This document shows, piece by piece, positions 1-12,055 of a DNA stretch of 64,000 nt. This DNA is from Clitoria ternatea (lineage: Eukaryota; Streptophyta; Magnoliopsida; Fabales; Fabaceae). Position numbers and translations under genes: made by a program. The notes under the pieces were generated by a model. It searched no databases, was not told where the DNA came from, and worked only from the letters and a program-made list of their open reading frames with translations. The stretch lies in contig CM075674.1 in the NCBI GenBank assembly GCA_037962975.1, forward strand, positions 36,656,501-36,720,500, given 5' to 3'. The number at the start of each line of letters is the position of its first letter. Position 1 is the first letter of the stretch.

Positions 1-495
1 CATTCCATTATCATAAGCTTTACATATTATTAAATGAAAACCATTTAAAATAAACATAAACTTTTATTAAATGGACAAAATTACTCCATTAGAATATTGT
101 ACTACAAAATTATTAGATAATGGAGGAAAATTTTTTTTATTAAAATCTTCCTACTTATTATAAATCGATTACTCACTATATAGTTCTGAAATTTTTAAAG
201 ATTTGTTCATGTATCAATATCAAATGTATATAATTCGATTATAGACCACTTCTTTATGAATAGTTTTTAGTAATGTTCAGAATCACGGTGCAAGGGATAT
301 AGTTACACATCTAAAAAAAACTCATTAAAATTTTTAAAAATGAGATATATCATACGATATTAATTTTTATCATGTTAAATTCATGTCGAACCCCAATTCC
401 AACACCAAATTTTTAACAAAGAACTATGTCTCACTCTACAACGACTTTTTTTTTTTTAGTATCCCACGTCAAAAGCCTTCTTTTATATTTTAAAA
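1..495. other. AT-rich non-coding DNA
   Basis: Very AT-rich sequence with no open frame of note and no terminal-repeat signature that I can see. It lies outside the Helitron terminus at 500. Confidence 0.6.
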
Positions 496-499
496 ACGA

Positions 500-526
500 C
501 TAGCTATGTACCCGTGCGGACGCACG
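500..526 (-). mobile_element. Helitron 3' terminus (hairpin plus CTAG)
   Basis: Read on the minus strand, a hairpin (stem CGTGCG / CGCACG, at 513-526) is followed after nine bases by CTAG at 500-503 and then a T. Helitrons end in a short GC-rich hairpin about ten bases before CTRR and insert between A and T, so this fits a Helitron 3' end. A Helitron helicase fragment lies upstream in the same orientation at 2759-3245, which supports the call. No matching 5' TC end was identified. Confidence 0.6.
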
Positions 527-929
527 AGTTATGACGTTTGATTAAAATTATTAACTAATATGTTATATTAATTGTTGTAATATTTGTAACATAATATACC
601 ATGTAATATACAAAAAATAAAATATAGAATGCCATATATATAGGATGGATATCATATATATGGTATGTTATATATGTATATCAAAACATATAACTATAGA
701 TTTTATACATGTAATGTTTATCCAAAAACACATGTCTGATGATGCTTCAAAAATGTCAATACCACAGTCCCTAAAATTCAAGACTTGTTGTCAGTGAAGG
801 GTTTCATGTAATTGTATTCCTCTCTACCATTTTTGGTGTTAGAGAATGAAATGATAATTTAATAAAGTGTAAATTATCAAATTGTAAGTTTGGTGCAATC
901 ATTGGAATGAAAAGTATAATAATAAGTAT
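527..929. other. AT-rich non-coding DNA between Helitron end and repeat block
   Basis: Contains runs of TATATA-type sequence and no convincing gene. It is probably Helitron 3' non-coding sequence. The short open frame at 804-998 has no recognisable domain. Confidence 0.45.
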
Positions 930-1585
930 AATAATAATAAGTTTGGTCCATACTTTCGAGTTGGGTGTATCCGAGTGAGAAATTTTCGAGTGGGTCATTT
1001 TCGAGGGAAGTACTTCCGAGCGAGGAAAGGCTCGAATTTTGAATGAATGTTTTTCAAGCAGACATTTTTGAGGGAATCACCTCCGAGTGAATCAATTCTG
1101 AATGAAAAGGGGCTCTGACTTCGAGTGGGTACTTCTCGGGCAGAGAAATTTCCGAGTGAAGAATTCCCGAGTGAATTAATTCTGAACGAAAAGGGGCTCT
1201 GACTTCGAATGATCACTTTTCAGGCAGAGATATTTCTGACAGAAATTTCTGAGTGGGGTTCCATACTTCCGAGTGGGGTGTATCCGAGTGAGACATTTCC
1301 GAGTGGGTCACTTTCGAGGGAAGTTTTCCGAGCGAAGAAAGGCCCTGATTTTGAATGAATGTTTTTTAAGCAGAGACATTTTTGAGCGAATCACCTCCGA
1401 GTGAATCAATTCTGAATGAAAAGAGGCTCTGACTTCGAATGGGTAGTTCTCGGGCAGAGATACTTTCGAGTGAAGAATTCCTGAGTGAATCAATTCTAAA
1501 CGAAAAGGGGCTCTGACTTCGAATGAGAACTTTTCACGCAGGGACAATTCTGACTGAGATATTTCTGAGTGAGGTTCCATATTGA
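930..1585 (-). repeat. CTCGG-rich tandem repeat, left arm of inverted pair
   Basis: On the minus strand this arm reads as degenerate copies of short motifs such as CACTCGGAA, organised in a higher-order unit of about 312-315 bp. For example, the block beginning with the reverse complement of TCTCGGGCAGAG recurs at about 1136 and 1450. It is the inverted partner of 1586-2560. Open frames here are by-products of the repeat and have no domain. Similar motif blocks occur in LTR sequence at 3870-4780, 8340-9060 and 12,060-12,637, so this is likely LTR-derived. Confidence 0.7.
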
Positions 1586-2560
1586 TTCATTCAGGAATTC
1601 TTCACTCAGAAATATCTCTGCCCGAGAAGTACCCATTCGAAGTTAGAGCCTCTTTTCATTCGGAATTGATTCACTCGGAGGTGATTCGCTCGAAAATGTT
1701 TGGTTGAAAAACATTCATTCAAAATCCGAGCCTTTCTTCGCTCAGAAGTACTTCCCTCGAAAGTGACCCACTCGAAAATGTCTCACTCGGAGACACTCCT
1801 CTCGGAAGAATGGAACCCCACTCAGAAATATCAGTCAGAAATATCTTTGTCTAAAAAGTGCTCATTCGAAGTCAGAGCCCCTTTTCGTTCAGAATTGATT
1901 CAGTTGGGTATTCCACTTGGAAATATCTCTGCCCAAGAAGTACCCATTCGAAGTCAGAGCCTCTTTTTATTCAGAATTGATTCACTCGGAGGTGATTCGC
2001 TCGAAAATGTCTGCTTGAAAAACATTCATTCAAAATCCGAGCCTTTCTCCGTTCGGAATTACTTCCCTCGAAAGTGGCCCACTCAGAAATGTCTCACTCG
2101 GATACACTCCACTCGGAAGAATGGAAACCCACTTAGAAATATCAGTCAGAAATATCTCTGCCTGAAAAGTGCTCATTCGAAGTCAGAGCCCTTTTTTGTT
2201 CAGAATTGATTCACTCGAGTATTCTTCACTTAGAAATATCTCTGCCTGAGAAGTATCCATTCTAAGTTAGAGTCTCTTTTCATTCAGAATTGATTCACTC
2301 GGAGGTGATTCGCTCGAAAATGTCTCTGCTTGAAAAACATTCATTCAAAATCTGAGCCTTTCTTCGCTTAGAATTACTTCCCTCGAAAGTGACCCACTCG
2401 GAAATGTCTCACTCGGAGACACCCCACTCGGAAGAATATACCCACTCAGAAATATCTCAGTCAGAAATATCTTTGCCTGAAAAGTGCTCATTCGAAGTCA
2501 GAGCCCCTTTTCATTCAGAATTGATTCACTTGGGAATTCTTCACTCGGAGGCCCAACTCT
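1586..2560 (+). repeat. CTCGG-rich tandem repeat, right arm of inverted pair
   Basis: Three copies of a unit of about 312 bp can be followed by the landmark AATATCTCTG, at 1611, 1922 and 2235. The units are built from CACTCGGAA-type motifs and are inverted relative to 930-1585, so the whole block could fold into a long imperfect hairpin around position 1585. The 169-codon open frame at 1700-2209 is repeat translation, not a gene. Confidence 0.75.
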
Positions 2561-2758
2561 TGTACTTTTTTAATTATTTTAATAGGCTCTGAGGTGACAT
2601 TATCAGCAAAAAGAAGTGTGTAGTAACTGAGAAGAAAAGTCTTGTACTTTGATGGATGATTATTAAGAAATTATTTTTTTTAGAAAAAACAACAGGTTGA
2701 CATGTGGATTGTCAGGGTCTTGTTTTACATATAAAGATAGAAGATAGATTTGTTATAC
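2561..2758. other. non-coding sequence next to helicase fragment
   Basis: Short AT-rich stretch between the repeat block and the helicase stop codon. It probably belongs to the Helitron 3' region. No signal is seen. Confidence 0.4.
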
Positions 2759-3245
2759 CTAAATCAAGTTTGTAAAGACCTCCCGGTAGACAACATTAAT
2801 AGTATGCCCTTGAGTGACATCTTCATGATTTTCCAACAGGACTCTTAATCCTTCCTTTGACCTCACTCTAGACAATGCAACGTATAGTTGGCCATGGGTG
2901 AAAACTAGTCGGGGTAGGTAAACACCGACACTGGAAAGAGTTTGTCCTTGAGACTTGTTTATGGTCATTGCGAAGGAAACAATGATGGGGAATTGTCTTC
3001 GATTAAATTTAATATGAAGAGTTTCAGTATAAGGACTCATTGTCATTCTAGGAATATGAACTACATCTCCAACATGGGTTCCAGTTAACACCTGACATTG
3101 AAGAACATGGTTCCTCATTCATTTTACTTACAGTCTTGTACGATTACATAGTCCTTGAGATTGACCTATGTTTCTCAACAACATCACAGGCACCCCGATT
3201 TTCAAAGAGAGCTTGTGTGAGGGTAATCCTGAGCAATTAATTGCA
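2759..3245 (-). pseudogene. Helitron RepHel helicase, C-terminal fragment
   Basis: The C-terminal part of a Pif1-type helicase as found in Helitron RepHel proteins. Visible motifs include KIGVPVMLLRNI (near 3190), then the late helicase block with SFAMTINKSQGQTL and QLYVALSRVRS, matching Pif1 motifs V and VI. Two in-frame stops lie near 3125-3140, between the CNRTRL block and the rest, so the fragment is broken. The replication-initiator (Rep) domain and helicase motifs I-IV are missing. An intact helicase would unwind DNA during rolling-circle transposition. The orientation agrees with the Helitron 3' end at 500. Confidence 0.85.
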
Positions 3246-3339
3246 TTCAAAACATTCAAACCCCAATTGAATAGAAAACATCATATATCATAATATATCA
3301 CACATATCATATATATTCGGGATTTCTCATTAAAGATAA
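3246..3339. other. AT-rich junction
   Basis: ATCATATA-type short repeats mark the truncated upstream side of the Helitron helicase. No further helicase motifs are recognisable. Confidence 0.4.
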
Positions 3340-4802
3340 TAATAATATCCTGAATCCGTTCATAAACCATGCATTTAAAATGTAAACTCTCCCCCTACCT
3401 GGAATAAAGACTTCCAGCAGCTCTTCAGGCTATATCTAATCACAGCTCACAAATTCCGACTGGAATTTCCAGCTCTGAACCAGTCCAAAGCTTCTTCGTG
3501 AAAGAGAAGAAGTGGAGATTGATTTTCCTCTTTAATCGATAATTTCCAGTAAAGATTGGAAAAAAAAGGATTAAATATGATGTTTACACTCTCAAAATTC
3601 CAAGCTAATCTAATGATAGGATTGACAGAAATTGTTCATGAAAAAGACCTGAACGAAATGAATAAGTACTGATACACGTATATTAAGATATAAGGACAAA
3701 ACAAAATAATAAAAGAAGAGAGGATAGGATAATAGAGAGGGTCCCATACTTAGAAAAATCAGAAAAGAGAATCTGCTAGAATTTAGAAGAATAAAGTGAT
3801 GTGGAAAGCCTCAATAATTGGAGTAATTATCAATTCCGACTCGGTTTCGGTATTTTGGGCATATCCCTCTTTCCGAGAAAGATCCATCAGAGCCTCTTTC
3901 CGTTTAGACTTACTTCACTCGGAGGAAATTCACTCGGAAAGGTTTCTACATGAAACACTCAGTCATAGCTTTCCTTTCTCGGAAATGATCCACTCAAAAA
4001 TCTCTCACCCAGAAATACCTCATTTAGATATATCTCACTCGGATATATCTCTGCCCGAGTCAAAGCCTTCACTTGCGTCACTCGGAAGTCTTACATCTGA
4101 AAAGATCACTCGAAGTTCGAAGACAATCCTCTTTTGGGAATCTTTCCACTTGGATATATCACTCGAGTCTAAAATAATCTCAAAGATAAAACCGAGCACA
4201 AGCTCTCGGCAACTTTAAAACACCCAAGCATGAATTGAATGAAGGAGTTCACCACTCGGATATTCACTTCCCTCGGAAACTATTCACTCGGAAACGTACT
4301 CGTTTGAAGTTAAAGTCTCTCTGTCCAGAAGTACTCTCCCTGGAAAAGACTCACTCGATATGTCTCAATCGGTGCCATACTACACAGAATTTAGAAATGT
4401 CTCACTTGACGCTATCCCTCTTGGAAACGTCTCGGCCCACTTGGGAATTCACTACTCAGAAATATCTCTGCCCGAGAAGTACTTATTCGAAATCAAAGCT
4501 TTTCTTCGCTCAGAAGTACTTCTCTCGGAAATGATCCATTCAGAAACATTTCACTCAGAGATGTTTTACTCGGATTTGTCTCACTCAAAAGTGTCTTATT
4601 CGGACACAGAGTTTTTCTTAACTCAGAAATGATTCTCTCAATCATACTCCATTCGGAAACATGTTAACCTTCCTTCACTCGGAATCATATCCATTTCTTC
4701 ACTCAGAAGGTCTTATCTCAGACATAATTCACTTGAAAGATCTTATCTCAGACATAATTCACTCGGAATATCTCAGACATAATTCTAAATTTTAGGATGT
4801 TA
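3340..4802. mobile_element. LTR fragment with CTCGG-rich repeats
   Basis: The right edge ends in GGATGTTACA, the exact inverse of the LTR start TGTAACATCC found at 5906. Position 3371-3400 (CATTTAAAATGTAAACTC and following) resembles 8054-8080 of that LTR in the same orientation, and CTCGGAA motifs fill 3870-4780. I read it as the 3' part of a solo or 3' LTR on the plus strand. The reverse orientation cannot be excluded, because the family appears to have inverted LTR ends. No primer site follows 4802. Confidence 0.5.
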
Positions 4803-5160
4803 CAGAAGTTATCATTTAATTTTGTCTAGAAATCAAAGTTTTCTTGCACTTGCGCAAACAGTGCAAACTAACATAAAATAGAACATTATAGGTTGATACT
4901 ATATTAACAGGTTTATAATATATCAGCAGACTCGAACTATATTCAAATAGCCTTTTAGCGTTACCTATTATAGGTTGATACTATATTAAGAACCATGATA
5001 CTATATTAAGAACCACAACTTAAAATGTTACTATTAACCATATAAAGAACTGAAGTTGCCATTTATTTATTTTCAGAAATCTCAGTTTTTTTGGTCCTGT
5101 GCAAACAAAGCAAACTAACATAAGACAGAACACTGTTCCAAAAATTCTTGATACCAACAT
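4803..5160. repeat. tandem duplication of about 245 bp, non-coding
   Basis: The segment starting near 4817 (with GCAAACTAACATAA) recurs near 5064 with moderate divergence, and a TAGGTTGATACTATATTAA motif is repeated at about 4891 and 4972. It sits just beyond the stop codon of the minus-strand B3-like remnant, so it may be its 3' untranslated or downstream region. Confidence 0.5.
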
Positions 5161-5162
5161 GC

Positions 5163-5905
5163 TCAATTAACAACCCTAAAATAAAAGATAGGAGCCCTAA
5201 CATAAGGTATCCCGAATTGAATCCTATCACCATTTTTCAATATGTACTTCACACAAAACTGAGGCCAACTGGAGCCAAGGTGAACTTCCCAAGGCCTTCG
5301 CCCGGTCCAACGAACTTCAAGGGATAACACGTCTTCAAATCCTTCCATCTTGGTGAGTACTTTTGTTGGCCTGTGAGGGAAAATCAGGGGAACTAAACTC
5401 GATGGTAGATCCTGAAAAACAAACAACAACATCACTAACATGTTACAAAAAATATAAAAAGGTGATGAGCTTAGATGACGAACCAAAAAATTTTCCCGTT
5501 GAAACTTGGTAAGTACTTTGGTGGCAGAGTATAAAAAGTTATCAATCTTTCTATTGCGAGAGATAACTTTTTTAGAAGCATGGACAGTCGGAGGGAGCTG
5601 TTTAAAATAACAATTAAATAAGCAGATTTGATGACATGAAAAAGGTTTAAGGTATAGAGGAAGAAAGACTAAAAGCAGGATAAACCTCATCATCAGAGTC
5701 ACCAATAACTATGACATTTGCATCTTTAGCTGCCATATGATTCTGATTGACAAATAGGGGTCAACAGCATCAATTGAATGGCAAATCAAAACTAATAACA
5801 TAATAAATAAATAGATTTGATGAGATGGGAAACAAAGTTATGTAACAAACAAATAGAAGTAGGACATACTTCATCATCAGAATCAGGAAGAAGTATGGCG
5901 TCAAT
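5163..5905 (-). pseudogene. B3-like DNA-binding protein remnant, truncated upstream
   Basis: The last exon (5163-5411, acceptor TTTTTCAG) encodes about 80 residues with the B3-type pattern SWPQFCVKY followed by LKNGDRIQFGI, close to the GW..F....L..GD...F pattern of plant B3 domains, a sequence-specific DNA-binding fold. Upstream, an exon starting at 5736 reads MAAKDANVIVIGDSDDE with a GT donor at 5685. A second, similar acidic exon ending in LPDSDDE with donor GTATGT lies at about 5868-5905, so this exon seems duplicated. The retrotransposon LTR begins at 5906, inside or beside the distal exon. The middle part (5412-5685) has possible exon pieces but unclear splicing. The family call rests on a few residues. 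Confidence 0.45.
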
Positions 5906-8900
5906 TGTAACATCCTGATTTTTGAATTAATTACCGAGTAAGGTTAGTTGTTGATTAATGGTTGATTTAGATTAATTGCTGATTGATTAGGGGAGGCTGA
6001 ATAATAATAATAATAAGGCCAGGAGAAATGACGCATGTGCCCTCTTGGTGGTATAAAGGGGCTTCGGTTTTCTCCCTCCCTCGTTATTCACGCTGTTATG
6101 AAAAGAGGAAGTGAGCTGAGCACTTTTCCTTGTGCATGCAACCTGCATTCTTCTTCCTTGCTGTTTCATCATCTTCGTCCCCTTCTTCTTCTTCTCCTTC
6201 TTCTTCCATTCGATGATGGTCAGAGTCTCGATTAGGAAAGTCTGCAGCGATGGGTGCCGGGAAGCATGGAAGTCCTCCATTGTTGGTGAGGACTGGACTA
6301 TTCGAGTAAGGAAACAGCCTTGGAATCCTCCACTGGACCAAGTGAGAGGACAGCGTGGTGCCTTGGAGGCTTGGAACTCCCCACTGTTCCTGCATACAGA
6401 GCGTGGATGTCATGGAGGGCAGAGCTGTTTGAGAGTGTGAGTGGCTCGGAGTTCCTCCAAAGCTGAGTGTCATGGTGGATGACTGAAGCAGGGTCATTCT
6501 GTTGAGAACGAGTGACAAATGGAACGATCGAAGAGCAACCGATCGGGGCCGTAAGCTCGAGGAGCTTCTGGAATCTTCATTCCAGGTAGGGGGCTGATTT
6601 ACATCTCAAATATATGGTTTATGGACGGGTTCCAGGTGGATTTGCTTTAATGTGTTGTGATATGCTAGAAGTGTGGATTGATGTGTGGTGGTTGAGTAAT
6701 GGTGCATGAAACGCCCGGATTTGTGATCGTTGTGACCTGTTTGATGTTGTGATGATTCTGTCCATTAATGCATGTTAATATTTCTAAGAATGCTGAGTGA
6801 ATGCATGTAGATATGAATGTCATTATGATTACCGAGTGCATTTAACTGTGAGACAGTGGATAAATATCCGTTTGTTGTTTATATTAAAATGCATGTCGAT
6901 TTCATTGGGATGCCGAGTGTATGAGTATGCTATACTGATTCTAGTATGTGATTTTATATTCAAATGCATGAGATGCATGTTATTGACATTCGAATACCGA
7001 GTGCATATGTGTGGGGCTGTTTACCGATTCCCGTTTGGGATTTTATGTTAAAAAGCATGTGATGCATGTGATGAATGTGTGGATTGCCGAGTGTATGCAA
7101 ATGCTGTGCTGAATTTATTGTGTTTTTATAATGAATGTGTATTGAGATATAGTGAAAGACCTTGGGTTGGACCCAAGGCAATGTCGAGTGCATTCAGCGT
7201 TGGACGCTTGATGAATACGACCATATGCATCTGATTCGCCATTGAAAATGCTGAGAGCATATAGCGTGGGACGCTCAACATATAAACGGCAATCAGATGA
7301 ATATGTGTGAAATACAATCAAAGACCTTTGAGCGAGGCTCAGGCACTCCCCTTGAGCGAGGCTCGGGGTTTAACTTAAAAGACCTTGGGTTGGACTCAAG
7401 GCAAGCCTACCGGGTTGGACTTGGGCTGCCCGTAACACTTCCGTTGTCGCTTGGAGTGACTGTGTTACATGAGAGGGAAAATGGTTTGGTACCAGTAAAA
7501 CGGCCAGATCAGCTTGGAGCTGAGAAAAAGGCTTGGAGCCTATGTTGCAATAATAAAATTAAATAATAAATAATCAGATCCGACTAAAATGATGTGTGCA
7601 CACTTATAATTGTTATTGAGCTCAATGTGATTTGTATGTATATGTGGATATGTTATTGAGAATAACATCATTGATATAGTTTGGAATTGATTTGAGTGAA
7701 TCCGAGTAGATGAATGCATATATACTGATGCTATTGCTGAGTGCAATATGATGTTATGGTTATGGTATATGTTGTGGTGAATAATATGAATTATATAGCC
7801 ATGTACGAATTGAATAATCCTGATTGGAGGAATGCATGTATAATGATGCAGTTGCCGAGTACAATATGAGGTTATGGATGAGGTATATGTTGTGCTGGAT
7901 AATGTGAATTATAGAGCCTGAATGAATTGAATAATTTCCGATCGGATAATGTTGTGTGAATATTCATATTGAATGACAGCGTGTATTATTGCTGATTGAG
8001 ATATGTTATTGTATAGTTGAGAAGTTGAGGAATAATCCGAGTCAATAACTGTCATTTAATATGTAAAAGCTCACCCCTACTGTGGCTATATTTTTAGCAT
8101 ATGCAGGTCGGAATGGTGAATGACGAGAAGGCCTTAAACCCGAGTGATGGGTATCTATGCTGTTGTAGTGTACATATTGTACAGATTATATATAGTCAAT
8201 AAAGCCTTGGCCGGCTCTTATGTAATCCATTGTCTAAACGTATTTCTTTATATGGGTTGACTATCGGAGTTGTGAACAAGTATGCTTATATATATATATA
8301 ATTTACGTTGATATGCTGTTACTTGTATCGACCGAGAAGTGCTGTTGATCGAATAATGCTGAGTCAATAAATTCCGAGTGGAATATAGTCAAGAGAGCCG
8401 TTCCGAGTGAGGCTTTGGCGAGTGAGCCTTTTTCGAGTGATGTAGGCTCGAACTGATTCCGAGGGGTATGTGTTTGAAATGACTTCTTCCGAGGAAAGAA
8501 TAATCATGATGCCGAGTGAGAATTAACCGATTGGGAATTCTTCCGAGGGAAGGATGGTTAAGATGGTTCTGAGTGAAACCTATCTTAGAAGCCTATTCCG
8601 AGGGGATAAGGTTCAGCTATTACCGAGCAGAAATTAATTTGGTGAAGTCTTCCGAGGGAAGAGAAGCTAGAGTATTTCCGAGTGGATGAGGTTATAGAAT
8701 CTTTAAGTGAGACTTTGACATAGTAAGGTGTCCTCCGAGTGAGGAAGATTAGAATATGCCGAGTGAAGAATGGGGAATGCACCTCTGAGTGAATTTGGGG
8801 TTAAAATACACTGAGTGTATTTGACTGGGGAAATATTCCGGGTGAGGGAAAGCTTATAGACTCCGAGTGGAATGACCGAGGGAATCATTTCCTGAGTGGA

Positions 8901-9303
8901 GTTTCAAACGTTCTGAGTGAAATACGAATGTGACCTTCCAGAAATGAAATAGGATATGGCTAAGTAAGGGTTTACCGGGTGAAGCATGTATGTGGGGACT
9001 GTTTCTGAGTGAACGTGATCCCGAGTCTGAGTGACAGAATACACTGAACGGATGTACTTACTTTGGCTAATGAGGAATTGCTCTAGCGAGTATGGCTCGC
9101 TTAAGCTTTGTCTTCCACTGGCTTTTGTTTATCTGAAGCTGGGTCTTGCCAACATGTGACATCCGGACCCAGTCTTCTCCTTTTCTGGTCGGTTTCTGTT
9201 CCCTTGTCACCCCTTTGATTTATTTTACCCGACTTCCTTTTGAATTTTGGAAAAAAAATTTTCCTTGTCTCGGTATTGCCTTTATTTTAGTCGGGTTGTT
9301 TCA
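5906..9303 (+). mobile_element. 5' LTR of a Ty3/gypsy (chromovirus-like) element
   Basis: Begins TGTAACATCC at 5906 and ends about 9303, just before a tRNA-Met primer-binding site. The 3.4-kb length is typical of Tekay/Del-type chromovirus LTRs. A TATA box lies at 6052. The middle holds degenerate repeats of motifs such as GCCGAGTGCAT (6780-7300), and the distal part (8340-9060) is dense in TTCCGAGTGA. Several open frames of 60-140 codons inside it (for example 5987-6518) are chance and have no domain. The second LTR is incomplete (12,056-12,637). Confidence 0.7.
6052..6058 (+). promoter_or_regulatory. TATA box of the LTR
   Basis: TATAAAG about 150 bp into the LTR, followed by a pyrimidine-rich leader. 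This would be the U3/R promoter of the retrotransposon. Confidence 0.5.
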
Positions 9304-9306
9304 TTT

Positions 9307-9318
9307 TGGTATCAGAGC
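9307..9318 (+). other. primer-binding site, tRNA-iMet
   Basis: TGGTATCAGAGC is complementary to the 3' end of plant initiator tRNA-Met. It fixes the orientation of the element and the 3' edge of the LTR. Confidence 0.85.
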
Positions 9319-11290
9319 GGACTTAAAAGGTCCAAGGCCAAGGTATGCTTACTGAGAGTAGGCGGTTGTGTGCAATATGACCGGTTGTCATCATTACTTG
9401 TGATATTCTATTGAATTCGATACATGCTTAACTATGAATTGTGTGGCTATATACCTATGTGTTTGTTTAAGGATGGAGACAACAGGTACTATCATTAGTA
9501 CGTTGTTTTAGGGGTAGAAGATTTGTTACTACCCTGGACTGATTGTTCATGAAATGCTTAGAGGTTATTCTAAGCTTGGGTTGATTAGAAGGGAATAAAG
9601 TGAGGGATGTTGAGACCTTCTTGTATATTGAGACTGAATTAGTTGGTTTGATCTCTTGTATAAGCCAAGTTAATGGCTCATAGCCGAGGCATGCTTGTTG
9701 AGTGAAATGGGACTCACATGTTTGAGTTGACTAAGTGAATAATATTGAAGGAATCCCCCCAGTGTGGTGATCTCCACTTTAAGTGATCGGTTGTGCCATT
9801 TGTAAGGGATGAGTTTTATATCCTTTGGCACGAGAACCCTATATGATATACGATATAAGTGATGTGTTGCAGTTTCCTAGGTTGGGGATTTGAGTATGTG
9901 CTAAGTGAATAAATGTGAAGTCGAATACATGTTAGATTGGGGTACTGTCTCGGTCTTTGGTGTGTGAAAATCGAGTGACTGATTGATTAGATATTAGGCC
10001 ACTAGGCGTGGTGACTCCGTTGATTTGGCATGATCATGTGTGATCGGATGTTGTTGAGATGGATATATGAGAAATTAGAAACTGAGTGAATGATTGAATT
10101 ATGACCCATAAGGTGTAGTAACCCCGATTGGATTTAGTATGATCGTATACTATCAGACCTTGTGAAACTAGACCCTATGGTGGTCTAGGCTCGCTGATAA
10201 TTGGATGTTGTGGGAGTGTCCCACGATGGGTACTAGGCAACCTGGGATTTCCGAGTCTAATAATCTGATTAACCTTATGGATTGTTGAGCCCAAGTAAAG
10301 TGAATGTGTAATAAATCGTTGAGGCCGTTGAGGCTTGAATCGTTAAAAGAAGAAATGCAAATGATAAATGTGATACCTGATAGACGGTGAATGGTAAGGT
10401 TGAATCTAAGGTATGCTTTGGGGTTGAGCATGGCGATGATAGAAACATTATGATGATGATTGTACGTCCATTGGAGGGTTATGCTTATGATTAATGAGAA
10501 GGTTCACTGATACAGAAACCTGTATATGGTTGGAAATCATATAGTGAGCCATGAGTGGCAGACTTGAAGAGAGTTTAGTGAATTGCCTAAGCTTAAGATG
10601 AGTTATGGCCGGTGATGTGTGATGGAATGAAGGATTATTAGACTGTTGGGCCATGGTTTGTAATGAATAGGATCTAAAGAGGAGATATTTACTCGGTGAT
10701 GGCTGGAAGCCAACCATTGATTATACCTTTTATGGTGATGGTGACTGATATTCGATGATTATCATCATGTGAATTGCACAAGGTTACGTGTAATGACGAG
10801 GTATGTACTCTATGAGGGTCAGAAGTCTATTGCTATTATACTAATTTACAGTTATGGTAACTGATATTTCATGATTGTTGTTGCGTGATGTACCCTAGAT
10901 GATGCATAATGACGATGTAGATGTAAATGTGTTGCTTATAGATTTGTGTGAATTGCCATTAATTCTCATGAGAATTAGTATTATTTGAGTGAGTCTGGTC
11001 AGTGTGAGCGATTGGAATATAAAGTGTTTTGTTCCGATATGACTCTACATACCATGGGTATTGTGGCAGCGTACACTTTTGCAACGACTCTATGTAATTG
11101 TTGTAACCCTATGGGAATGAGACGTCATCCTATATGTTGGATGCGGCAATTCATAGGTCAGGCAGATGAGGCTGTAGCTACTTATGGTGATGTTCTGAGT
11201 CTATCTGGATGTTCTGGATAAGAAGTGGGAGTTGTGTTGAATGGGTAGTAGATGATAGTGTATCGACGTGAGGATAGAAGATTCCTTTTA
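9319..11290 (+). pseudogene. decayed gag/protease region of the gypsy element
   Basis: Position 9319 to about 11,290 lies between the primer site and the reverse transcriptase relic, where gag and protease belong. No frame longer than about 90 codons survives and no zinc knuckle was found, so the assignment is mainly positional. The short frames at 10,168-10,717 (minus) and 10,985-11,221 (plus) have no recognised domain. Confidence 0.45.
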
Positions 11291-12050
11291 GCCTTGATGT
11301 GCTTACCTCTGAGAGAATCAGAGGTTATTTTGGTATGAATTGGCTGTTAAAGTGTTGTTAGACTGTCGGAACAGAAGAGTGATCCTGCCGACAAGAGTAC
11401 CTTAATGTTACTGGACAAGAAGAGAGATGGTGGTAAGCCATTGTGCCTTGATTGCCACCGATTGAATAAGTTAACTATAGGGAATAATACCCACTACCTT
11501 GGACTGATGATCTGGTTGATCAATTATGGTGTGACTCAGTTCTTCCAGGATCAATTTGCAGTCAGAATACTATTAAATCAGATTAAGGCTTCAGATAACC
11601 ATGGAACGACGTCCAGGACTTATTGTAGCCACTTTGGAAATGTGGTAATGCCGTTGGTATGATGAGTGTTCAGGCGGTGTTCAAGAGTTTGATGAACAAT
11701 GTCCTCTAGCCTTATCTAGATCGGTTTATAAGAGTATTCATTGGTGATGATCAGGTTATTCCGAGTCATGCCAGGAGCATGAGGAACATCTCCACGTAAC
11801 ACTGTGGTACTGAAAGAGGAGCAATTAATTGCCGAGTATTAATGTATGACTTTGGATCGGATGGGATCCAGTTTCTGGGACACGGTATTTCCAAAGATAG
11901 CGTTGCTGTCGGTCATCTAAAGTGGGAGTAGTGATGGCATATGTGTGGCCCAAGTCTGTCACAGAAATTAGAATTTTATGAGTCTAGCCCAATATTGCCG
12001 AAGGTTTAGTGAAGGAATTATGACCTTGAGTCGAAGTGATCGATGAGGGG
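11290..12050 (+). pseudogene. gypsy protease end and reverse transcriptase relic
   Basis: Pieces of a Ty3/gypsy polymerase in shifting frames. A relic of the protease tail (FGMNWL) lies near 11,330. At 11,405 KKRDGGKPLCLDCHRLNKLT corresponds to the KKDGSWRFCVDYRALN block. At about 11,680-11,760 QAVFKSLMNN, PYLDRFI and the catalytic FIDD region (here FIGDD) follow. Near 11,930-11,990 WPKSVTEIR marks the end of the RT region. Many frameshifts and stops are present. RNase H and integrase are absent, because repeat sequence begins at about 12,056. Confidence 0.75.
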
Positions 12051-12055
12051 AGAAT

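Noticed and set aside
1700..2209. 169-codon plus-strand frame
   Set aside because: Translation of the CTCGG-rich tandem repeat; no homology visible beyond the repeat.
5987..6518. Overlapping open frames on both strands of 66-140 codons
   Set aside because: They lie in the leader part of the long LTR next to its TATA box, are CT- or GA-rich and show no domain.
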